In this document: piece after piece, positions 56,460 through 64,000 of the stretch
How the letters are laid out: each line of letters starts with the position of its first letter
Numbering within the stretch: the stretch's first letter is position 1
Program-made: the position numbers and the translations under genes
Notes under the pieces: generated by a model
Told to the model about the DNA's origin: nothing
The model's input: only the letters and a program-made list of their open reading frames with translations
The model's database searches: none
NCBI RefSeq assembly: GCF_003260125.1
Contig: NZ_QHKO01000002.1
Coordinates: forward strand, 186,001-250,000
DNA from: Lujinxingia litoralis
Lineage (GTDB): Bacteria > Myxococcota_A > Bradymonadia > Bradymonadales > Bradymonadaceae
DNA: 64,000 nucleotides
Direction: 5' to 3'

Positions 56460-59400
56460 ATGCAGCGAAACCCCCTTCAGAGATCGGATGGTTCGACGCA
56501 ATTTCTGCGCCGGATACTTTCGACGTTGATGCTTACCGGCTGGGCGCTTGTCGCCGTCGCCTGTGGCGACGACGACCCCCAGAATGTCGACCTCTGCGAG
56601 GATGTCAGCTGCGAGCGCGGGGTCTGTCAGGCCGGCGAATGCGTCAACAGCGACGCCTGCACCATCGCCGAAGACTGCGTCGAAGGGTTTATCTGCGGCG
56701 AGGGCGGCAGCTGCGAGGAAACGAGCTGCGAAGGGGTGAGCTGCGAGCGCGGTCAGTGCTCCGAGGCCACCGGCCAGTGCGAGAACGCCCCGGCCTGCGC
56801 GATCTCCACCCAGGCCACCGATTGCCTGGAAGGCTTCGTCTGCGACGAAAACCTCTGCGTAAGCGAAGACGACTTCTGCGCCAACCTGGGCTGCGAGGAG
56901 GGCCGCGGGGTCTGCTCACTTGAAGAGCGCGCCTGCGTCAACGCGGAGGTCTGCGAAGGCTCCGACCGTAACTGCGCCGAAGGCTTCTTCTGCAACGACG
57001 AAGACACCTGCCAGGCCAACCTCTGCGACGACACCACCGAGTGCTCCCGCGGCGTCTGCGACCCGGCCACCGGGCAATGCGTCGACCCCGAGGTTTGCGA
57101 AAGCGGCGACGATTGCACCGATGGCTCCTACTGCATCGCCGGGAGCTGCCAGCCTCAGGACGCGGCCTGCATCACCTGTGATGGCAACCAGCTCTGCTCC
57201 TACGACGCCGAGGGGCTCGCGGTGATCTGCGAAGAGAACCCGGCGGGCTGCTCCAGCGCCATCGACTGCAGCGACGATCGCGCCTGCCAGGGCGGCCTCT
57301 GCGTCGATCCCGTGGCCTGTGAGGCCGACGCCCTGGAGCCCAACGACACCACCGCCGACGCGACCAACATTGATGATGCCGCGGTCGAAGGGCTGGTCTC
57401 GGCCGGCATCTGCAGCGGCGACGTTGACGTCTTCACCTTCGACACCCTGGGGCGCGGCGTGGTCCGCGGCACCCTGGTGGTGGACGTGCGTGCGCTCTCC
57501 GAAGACCGCGGTCTGGGCGACCTGGAGGTGAGCATCTTTGGCACCGACGGCACCGAGCTCAGCCGCACCCTCACCGATGCCCGCGGCGTCGCCTCCTTTG
57601 CTCGCCTGCGCAACGCCGCGCAGATGGGCGTCCATCGCATCGAGGTGCGGGATGCCGGCCAGGTGCGCGACCCGGGCGTCCGCTATCAGGTCTTTGCCGA
57701 CGTGGTCCCCGAGGCGGTTCATCAGGTCTGCCAGCAGGCGATCGTGTTGGAGAACGGCGCCTCGGCCAGCGGAAACAGCGCCGAGAGCACCAGCTACCAG
57801 ATGCAGCCGACCTGCGCCGATGAGGGGAGCACCGCCGGCGAGCAAATCTTCACCTTTGAGGTCACCGAGCGCAGCCGCGTGGATCTGATGCTGACCCCGT
57901 CGGCCTCGGTGGAGTTGACCCTCTCGCTGCGCACCACCTGCGAGTCGGAGTTCAGCGAGCTGGCCTGCCAGTACGCTGTAGGTGCCGGCGTGATTCAGCG
58001 CATCCGCCAGACCCTCGACCCGGGCACCTACTTCGCCGTGGTCAAGGGGCCGAGCAACGCCACCGGCGGCGCCTTCAACATCGATCTGAGCATCGATCCC
58101 CTGGTCTGTTCGCCGGGCGCGGCCAGCTGCCTGGACAACGGCACCTCCCGCTACTGCAACGCCCTGGGCACCGGCTTCGAAGAAGTCACCTGCCTGGGAG
58201 GCTGCGTGGAAGAAAGCGGGCTCTGCGAAGGCAACGCCGGCGACACCTGCGTCAACGCCATCGATGCTTCGGCGGGCTTTGAAGGCCTGATCGACTGGAA
58301 TGACTACAGCGACGAGGTCAGCCTGGAAGGTGGGGACGTGGAAGCCGGCGAGAGCTGCCTGAGCGCGGCTGAAGCCACCCGCACCTTTGGCCCTGAGGTG
58401 GTCTACGCCGTGCAGATTCCGGCCGGGCACGCCCTTCAGGCCGAGCTCATCACCACCAGCGACCACACCGCTCTGCTGCTCCTCGACGACTGCGCCGATG
58501 CCGACCTGAGCTGCCTGGCTGCCCAGGTCGAGACCACCGCGCGTGCCGACGGACGCGTCCTGCAGCGCCTCACCTACACCAACACCTCCGAGGTCTTGGA
58601 GAACCTGCGCCTGGTCGCCTCCTCCACGATCACGCCCACCGGCGACTCCGAGATCCGCATCGAAACCGGGGCGGTGGTCTGTGAGCCCGGACTGGCTGAG
58701 TGCTCCGGCGACGAGCTGGTCCGCTGCAACGCCGCCGGCATCGCGCTGGAGACTGAGCGCACCTGTAACTTCGGCTGTAATCCCGAAGGCGACGCGGAGT
58801 CGTCGGACGACAGCGCCACCTGCAACCCGGGCACCAACCAGGTTTGCCGCAGCGCCATCGATATCCTGAGCACCGGCGGCACCTTCCAGGGAGTGATCGA
58901 GGACTACGGCAACGACTACTCGCCGAAATCCAACGGTTGCACCGGCCGCAGCGCCGCCGGAGGCGACGCCACCTTCTTCGTCGACGCTTCGGCCGGCGAT
59001 GTGCTCACCGCGCGTCTGGAGAGCGACTTTGACGCCGCGATCTGGATCACCACGGACTGCAACCGCGCGGCCGAAACCTGCCTGTCCGGCAGCGACAGCG
59101 GTGTGGGCGCTGGCGAGCTCGTGCAGCTTGTCGCCCCCCGTGACGGACGCTACTTCATCATCGTCGACTCCCAGTCCGGTGAGACCGGCTCCTTTGAGCT
59201 GGAGGCCACCCTGGCCCTGCCCGGCTGCACCCCCGGCGAAGTGCTCGGCTGCGCCGACGCCGACACCCTCTCCTACTGTGGCCCGCAAGGCGCTCCGGCG
59301 AACTACGCCTGCGTCGCCGGCTGCACCGGCATGAGTTGCGACAGCCCCCGGGGCGACGCCTGCTTTGACGCCATCCCGGTCACCGATGGCCAGGTCGTGG

Positions 59401-62400
59401 CCGGCTCCTTCAACGCCCGCAGCACCGGCGTGGAGATTCCCGGTGAGGTCCTGGGCGCCTGTGACTTCTCCAACTCCGAGAGCCGCTACGACGCAGGCGA
59501 TCCGATCCTGGGGCCCCAGGCCATCTATTCGGTCGCGCTGCGCGCCGGACAGGCCCTGGAAGTCACCGGTGTCAACGACGCCTACAGCGGTGTCTACTAC
59601 ATCTTGAGCGAGTGTGGTCAGGCCGACACCTGCCTGGATAACACCACCCGCGGAGACAATCCCGAACTGGTGCACTTCGCCGAGCAGGACGAGACGGTCT
59701 TCGTGGTCGCCTCGCGCTACATCCGGCACTCCTCCTCGTCCGAAGGCTACGTCCTCAACTTCAAGGTTGTGGACATCACCTGCGAGTATGGCGAGCGCCG
59801 CTGCATGGACAGCCTCACCGCCGAATTCTGCACGGCGGCCGGCTACTGGGAGAGCTACGAATGCCTGCAGGGATGCAGCGCTGGCGTGTGCCGAAACGCT
59901 CCGGCCGATACCTGCACCAACGCGCAGGTGGTCACCGAATCGAGCACCTTCACCGGTAGCATGGCCCTGATGGCCGACGACATTGACGTCTCTCCCAAAA
60001 CCTCGCCCAACGGCTGCTTTGCCGAGTACACCTCCTCGCTGACCACGTCCGGTCCCGACGCGATCTATGAGGTGCACCTGGCGGCTGGCGAGCACCTTGA
60101 AGTGCGTAGCTCCGGCACCTCTCATCTGCTCTACCTCCAGAGCAGTTGTGGGGCCTTTGATACCTGTCTGGTAAGCAACACCGGCACCAGCACCTCGCTT
60201 CAGCAGCAGCTCAGCTACACGGCCCAGGCCGACGAGGTACTCTTCGTGGTCCTGGACACCATCACCAGCTCCTCCGGTGACTTCGAGATCTACTTTGGCA
60301 TCACGCCGACCGACACCGGCTGCACGCATGGTGAGGCCTACTGCATGGCCGATGGCGAGACCCTGGCGGTCTGCGACGCGCAGGGCGACTACCAGGCCTA
60401 CCGCTGCACCGACGGTTGCATCGACGGGCGCTGCGGCACCCCCGACGCCCGCATCTGCGAAGACGCCGTCGTGCTGACCCCGGGTCAGACCTACGCCGGT
60501 ACCCTCACGGGCACCGGCGCGGTGCCCCTGGATGCCCAGGCCACCGGCGCCTGTGACTTCACCGAGATCATCGGCGAAGAAGAGGACTACGCCGACTGGG
60601 TCACCCGCGTGCACGCGGTGGATGTACGCGCCGGCGAGGTGCTCAGCGCGAAGCTGCGCGGCCGCTCCTCAGGGGCGTTTATGTACATCACCAACGACTG
60701 CTACCAGGGCTCCGCCGGCTGCCAGGCCGTGAGCGCCGAGGTGGGATACGCCCCGGAACTCACCTACCAGGCCAATGCCGACGAGACCCTCTACGTGGTC
60801 GTCTCGCACACCCGCGACACCAGCGGCGGCGACTACCTGCTTGATGTCGCCCTCTCCCAGCCCGGCTGCACGCCGGGCGCGATGGAGTGTCTGGCCGACG
60901 GCCGCACCCTGGGGATGTGCAACGACCAGGGCACCTTTGACCTCTACCCCTGCGATGGCACCTGCTCCCAGGGCGCCTGCGACCAGCCGGTGGGCGACGC
61001 GTGCTTTGACGCCATTCCCCTCATCGCCGGTCAGCCGGTCACCGGCACCTTCCAGGGCACCAACACCCTGAGCCCGACCAGCGGCCAGGAGGCCGGAGAC
61101 TGCACCTTCCCGGCCAACCTCCCCGGCAACGAGACCATCTACTCGATCTTCGTGCCGGCCGGTCAGGCTCTGACCGTCGACCTGGAGTCGTCGGTCTACG
61201 GCTCCCGCGCCTACATCCTGGGCGACTGCGCCGACCTGAACTCCTGCATCGCCGTGGCCACCACCGACCGCGACAGCCAGATGAACTTTGTCGCCCAGCG
61301 CGATCGCACCGTCTTTGTGGTGGTCGACCGCACCGGCCAGGCCATCGACGATAGCGAGTTCACCCTGACCGCCGACTACAACACCCCGGAATGCACCCCG
61401 GGCCAGCAGCGCTGCAGCGCCGACGGCAGCTCCGTCCAGATCTGCAACGCGTTCAACTATTACGAGGACTACGCCTGCGCCAGCGGCTCCTGCTCGGCCG
61501 GGTTTTGTGCGCACCCCGACGGTATGAGCTGCCAGGACTCCCTGCCCCTTCCGCTGAACCAAGACGTGGTGCTCACGCAGGGCCCCACCAGCTGGCTGGA
61601 CTCGGGCCTGGAAGACACGGGCGCCTGCTCGATCTCCGGTAGCAACCCCCGTGGCGAGGCCTACCGTCACATCGATCTGGAGGCCGGCGATGTGCTCGAC
61701 ATCGTGGCTCCCAACGCCAGACAATTTGGCGTCGAGATGATGGTGCTCGAAGACTGTTTCACGCTGACCTCCTGTCAGGTCTCCGACAACCTGTATTCCT
61801 CCAGCGGTGGCGAGGTGCGCTATGTGGCCGACCAGGCCCGTCGTGTCTATCTGGTCATTGATGATGATGGCGAGTGGGGCACCCAGACGGTGCACGCCAC
61901 CGTCACCCCGGCCGAATGCACCCCCGGGGAGCAGCGCTGCGATGCGGAGAGCGGTAACATCCAGCTCTGCAACGAGCTTGGCATCTTCGAAGACGACTAC
62001 CAGTGCGATGGAGCCTGCACCGAAGCCCTGACCTGCGCGACTCCCAAGGGCGACCGCTGCTTTGACGCCATCCCCCTGCCGGGCGACGGCGTGGCGGTCA
62101 GCGCCAACAACGTCGGCCTCTCCAACCAGATCGGCGCGAGCAGCGGCACCTACGGCGCCTGCACCTTTGAGTCCAGCTCCACCGGCTACGATCGCATCTA
62201 CTCGGTGGAGGCCTCCGCCGGGGACGTGCTCCGGGTGAAGTACACCACCACCGAGACCTCGAGCCTCTTCTATGTGCTCAGCGAGTGTGGCCAGATCGAG
62301 AGCTGCATGGCCAACGGTCACTTCCGCTCCGGCTCGCACAACACCTACATCCCGATCGAGACCGATGGCACCTACTACGTGGTGGCCGACCGCCAGAGCT

Positions 62401-64000
62401 CTTCGTCCAGTAAGACCTTCGACCTGGAGGTCGAGGTGATGCAGCCCGAGTGTGTGGCCTACGGCATCACCCGCTGCACCCCGGATGGCACCGGCGTGGA
62501 GTACTGCAACGAGCTGGGCGTGCTGGAAGTGACCGAGTGTCAGGGCACCTGCTCCGACGACCGCTGTGAGGTGGCCACCGGGCAAACCTGTGGCGACGCC
62601 ATCCTGCTGGAGCCCGGCGTGGTCTACACCGGCGACTTCAACGGCACCAACAACCTGGGCGACTGGGGCTCCGATACCGGCCTGTGTGCCTTTACCGAGG
62701 GCAACGAAACCCACGGGGCGGACACCTTCTACGAGATCAGCCTGCGGGCCGATGAGGTGCTCCTGGTGGACTTTACCTCCGAGGCCTCTGAGGGAATGGC
62801 TTACCTGGTGGAGGATTGCCGCAACATCGGCACCTGCCTGGCGCAGGGCGACTCCGCCAGAGCGGCAATCGAGCGTGGCTTTGAGTACGTCGCCGACGAA
62901 GACAAGACGGTATTCGTCGTCGTCGACCGCCGGGCCACCAGCACCTCCTCTAGCACCTACGAGCTCAGCGTGAGCGTCTCCTCGCTCTACTCCTGCACCC
63001 CGGGCACCCACATCTGTTCGGAAGACGGCAGCGCCATTGAGTACTGCGATGAACGCGGCATCGAGCGCACCTACGCCTGTGCCGATGGCTGTGTGGACGG
63101 CCGCTGCGCCACGGCCGAGGGCAACCTCTGCTTTGACGCCATCCCGGTGAACGACGGCGACACCGTGGACCACGTGCTCGAAGGCGCGACCAACGGCTTT
63201 GAGTTCGATGCGAGCTCCTCGTGCTACCTCACCGAGGACTACGGAAGCGTCGGTCCGGACCGCATCTACAGCATCGAGCTCAACGCTGGCGATCGTCTGG
63301 ACGTGGATTACGAAGCGACCAACCGATACCACTACGACGACATCGTGATGTACGTGCTCGACGACTGCTCCGGCTCGATCAACGAGGCCTGCCAGGTCGC
63401 GTCCTTTGGTAACTGGGATCTCTCCTTCATCGCCGAGGAGTCGCAGACCTACTTTGTGGTCGTCGATGAGCGCCGGGAGACCCCGGTGGCCGACATCGGG
63501 CGTTCGGTGAGCTTCCATGTCACCCCGGCCTCGGCCGGCCAGGTCTGCCTGCCGGGTCAGTCGCGCTGCGAAGGCGGCACGGTAAGCATCTGCAACGTCG
63601 AGGGCACCGGGTTTGATACCCAGGTCAGCTGCGAGTTTGGCTGCGACCGGGATTTCTGCGCCGCTCCGGCTCAGATCAACGACACCTGCGAAGACGCCCT
63701 CTTGATCACCGCGCCCACCGTGCTCTTTGATGACTTCAGCGAGTTCTCCAACGACTACGGCACCTACTCCAACCGCTGCAACGGCTCCTCGTCCTCCGGG
63801 CGCGACGCGGTCTACCGCGTGGAGCTCGCCGCGGGTCAGGTGGTGCGCGTGCGTGCTCGCTCGACCGCCAACAACGTCGAACCCCGAGTCTCGATCGTGG
63901 AGGACTGCCAGAACATGGACGCCTGCCTGGCCGACGATTCTGGCGAGCCCGACGCCCAGACCGCGTACCACTCGGAGAACGGTGGCACCTACTTCGTGGT
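56460..64000 (+). CDS. Giant cysteine-rich modular lipoprotein 2 (partial, continues past window)
   Basis: A paralogue of the preceding gene, open without a stop to the window edge (2513 codons present). The N-terminal signal peptide ends in a lipobox (AVAC followed by GDDD). Cysteine-rich repeats follow (EDVSCERGVCQAGECVN, then GVCSLEERACVNAEVC, close to the same block in protein 1). A PPC-like domain starts LEPNDTTADATNI. From about residue 550 eleven modules begin in the window (CSPGAASC, CEPGLAEC, CTPGEVLGC and so on), with a pitch near 545 bases (about 182 residues). Module layout matches protein 1, and strands such as YFVVVDS recur. The end is cut at TAYHSENGGTYFVV. Large antisense open frames here are artefacts of composition. 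Confidence 0.87.
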   Translation, partial: MQRNPLQRSDGSTQFLRRILSTLMLTGWALVAVACGDDDPQNVDLCEDVSCERGVCQAGECVNSDACTIAEDCVEGFICGEGGSCEETSCEGVSCERGQCSEATGQCENAPACAISTQATDCLEGFVCDENLCVSEDDFCANLGCEEGRGVCSLEERACVNAEVCEGSDRNCAEGFFCNDEDTCQANLCDDTTECSRGVCDPATGQCVDPEVCESGDDCTDGSYCIAGSCQPQDAACITCDGNQLCSYDAEGLAVICEENPAGCSSAIDCSDDRACQGGLCVDPVACEADALEPNDTTADATNIDDAAVEGLVSAGICSGDVDVFTFDTLGRGVVRGTLVVDVRALSEDRGLGDLEVSIFGTDGTELSRTLTDARGVASFARLRNAAQMGVHRIEVRDAGQVRDPGVRYQVFADVVPEAVHQVCQQAIVLENGASASGNSAESTSYQMQPTCADEGSTAGEQIFTFEVTERSRVDLMLTPSASVELTLSLRTTCESEFSELACQYAVGAGVIQRIRQTLDPGTYFAVVKGPSNATGGAFNIDLSIDPLVCSPGAASCLDNGTSRYCNALGTGFEEVTCLGGCVEESGLCEGNAGDTCVNAIDASAGFEGLIDWNDYSDEVSLEGGDVEAGESCLSAAEATRTFGPEVVYAVQIPAGHALQAELITTSDHTALLLLDDCADADLSCLAAQVETTARADGRVLQRLTYTNTSEVLENLRLVASSTITPTGDSEIRIETGAVVCEPGLAECSGDELVRCNAAGIALETERTCNFGCNPEGDAESSDDSATCNPGTNQVCRSAIDILSTGGTFQGVIEDYGNDYSPKSNGCTGRSAAGGDATFFVDASAGDVLTARLESDFDAAIWITTDCNRAAETCLSGSDSGVGAGELVQLVAPRDGRYFIIVDSQSGETGSFELEATLALPGCTPGEVLGCADADTLSYCGPQGAPANYACVAGCTGMSCDSPRGDACFDAIPVTDGQVVAGSFNARSTGVEIPGEVLGACDFSNSESRYDAGDPILGPQAIYSVALRAGQALEVTGVNDAYSGVYYILSECGQADTCLDNTTRGDNPELVHFAEQDETVFVVASRYIRHSSSSEGYVLNFKVVDITCEYGERRCMDSLTAEFCTAAGYWESYECLQGCSAGVCRNAPADTCTNAQVVTESSTFTGSMALMADDIDVSPKTSPNGCFAEYTSSLTTSGPDAIYEVHLAAGEHLEVRSSGTSHLLYLQSSCGAFDTCLVSNTGTSTSLQQQLSYTAQADEVLFVVLDTITSSSGDFEIYFGITPTDTGCTHGEAYCMADGETLAVCDAQGDYQAYRCTDGCIDGRCGTPDARICEDAVVLTPGQTYAGTLTGTGAVPLDAQATGACDFTEIIGEEEDYADWVTRVHAVDVRAGEVLSAKLRGRSSGAFMYITNDCYQGSAGCQAVSAEVGYAPELTYQANADETLYVVVSHTRDTSGGDYLLDVALSQPGCTPGAMECLADGRTLGMCNDQGTFDLYPCDGTCSQGACDQPVGDACFDAIPLIAGQPVTGTFQGTNTLSPTSGQEAGDCTFPANLPGNETIYSIFVPAGQALTVDLESSVYGSRAYILGDCADLNSCIAVATTDRDSQMNFVAQRDRTVFVVVDRTGQAIDDSEFTLTADYNTPECTPGQQRCSADGSSVQICNAFNYYEDYACASGSCSAGFCAHPDGMSCQDSLPLPLNQDVVLTQGPTSWLDSGLEDTGACSISGSNPRGEAYRHIDLEAGDVLDIVAPNARQFGVEMMVLEDCFTLTSCQVSDNLYSSSGGEVRYVADQARRVYLVIDDDGEWGTQTVHATVTPAECTPGEQRCDAESGNIQLCNELGIFEDDYQCDGACTEALTCATPKGDRCFDAIPLPGDGVAVSANNVGLSNQIGASSGTYGACTFESSSTGYDRIYSVEASAGDVLRVKYTTTETSSLFYVLSECGQIESCMANGHFRSGSHNTYIPIETDGTYYVVADRQSSSSSKTFDLEVEVMQPECVAYGITRCTPDGTGVEYCNELGVLEVTECQGTCSDDRCEVATGQTCGDAILLEPGVVYTGDFNGTNNLGDWGSDTGLCAFTEGNETHGADTFYEISLRADEVLLVDFTSEASEGMAYLVEDCRNIGTCLAQGDSARAAIERGFEYVADEDKTVFVVVDRRATSTSSSTYELSVSVSSLYSCTPGTHICSEDGSAIEYCDERGIERTYACADGCVDGRCATAEGNLCFDAIPVNDGDTVDHVLEGATNGFEFDASSSCYLTEDYGSVGPDRIYSIELNAGDRLDVDYEATNRYHYDDIVMYVLDDCSGSINEACQVASFGNWDLSFIAEESQTYFVVVDERRETPVADIGRSVSFHVTPASAGQVCLPGQSRCEGGTVSICNVEGTGFDTQVSCEFGCDRDFCAAPAQINDTCEDALLITAPTVLFDDFSEFSNDYGTYSNRCNGSSSSGRDAVYRVELAAGQVVRVRARSTANNVEPRVSIVEDCQNMDACLADDSGEPDAQTAYHSENGGTYFV
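58108..64000 (+). repeat. Eleven-module internal repeat of giant lipoprotein 2 (array continues)
   Basis: Modules begin near 58108, 58681, 59227, 59782, 60322, 60871, 61393, 61918, 62455, 62995 and 63547. Each shows the Cys-x-Pro-Gly-type opening (the fourth reads CEYG, the ninth CVAYG), the GC..G.C knot and a beta domain. The total number of modules is unknown because the gene leaves the window. Confidence 0.8.

Noticed and set aside
56916..60614. A 1232-codon minus-strand open frame opposite giant lipoprotein 2
   Set aside because: It is antisense to a gene with a consistent cysteine pattern, lipobox and domains; the frame has no recognisable domain or ribosome site and reflects GC-rich codons.
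60669..63971. A 1100-codon minus-strand open frame opposite giant lipoprotein 2
   Set aside because: Same reason as the previous antisense frame; Val/Gly/Asp/His-rich composition is the expected shadow of the sense codons.

Overview
The window is about 64 kb of high-GC bacterial DNA with very few stop codons in any frame, which is why long antisense open frames are common. Several traits point to a Gram-negative deltaproteobacterial-type lineage such as Bradymonadales or a relative of the Myxococcota: eukaryotic-like Ser/Thr kinases, many lipoproteins with a clear lipobox, HEAT and TPR proteins, disulfide-rich giant surface proteins and a CpoB/YbgF homologue. The assignment is inference; no rRNA or phylogenetic marker was compared.

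Layout. 1-999: 5' part of a Ser/Thr kinase gene (minus strand). 1.3-3.7 kb: a YbjN-like protein, PspA and a sugar nucleotidyltransferase. 3.7-8.9 kb: the sbcCD nuclease pair. 9.0-10.7 kb: a glycine-rich beta-helix lipoprotein. 10.9-12.9 kb: a YhaM-like HD nuclease with a second PspA paralogue. 13.1-17.9 kb: a Ser/Thr kinase followed by a predicted pseudokinase fused to a formylglycine-generating-enzyme-like (FGE) domain. 18.0-23.4 kb: a beta-propeller lipoprotein, an acyltransferase/SDR operon and a HEAT protein. 23.6-25.9 kb: a CpoB-like TPR lipoprotein and a LysM protein. 26.3-31.1 kb: a J-domain/TPR protein, elongator tRNA-Met, a transpeptidase PBP and an ABC-F ATPase. 31.3-38.9 kb: envelope proteins (PEGA-like, HEAT, polyhydroxyalkanoate-system, AMIN-like, beta-barrel-like) and a degenerate J/TPR protein. 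39.0-47.4 kb: the classic queA-tgt-yajC-secD-secF cluster, recJ and a small membrane protein. 47.5-47.8 kb: a tandem array of seven 41-bp hairpin units in an otherwise gene-free 779-bp stretch. 48.2-64.0 kb: two tandem paralogous genes for giant cysteine-rich, modular lipoproteins (2644 residues, and more than 2513 residues running off the window).

How it fits together. Much of the window serves the cell envelope. SecDF-YajC drives export. PspA paralogues probably protect the membrane. CpoB, LysM and PBP proteins act at peptidoglycan. Many lipoproteins are sent to the surface, ending in the two giant repeat proteins. SbcCD, RecJ and the YhaM-like protein handle nucleic acids, and QueA/Tgt make queuosine in tRNA.

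Most unusual features: (i) the 41-bp hairpin array, whose two conserved-stem variants keep pairing as G-U only in a plus-strand RNA; (ii) the twin giant lipoproteins built from about 175-182-residue modules; (iii) the pseudokinase-FGE fusion beside an active-looking kinase with the same zinc-ribbon/kinase/transmembrane layout.
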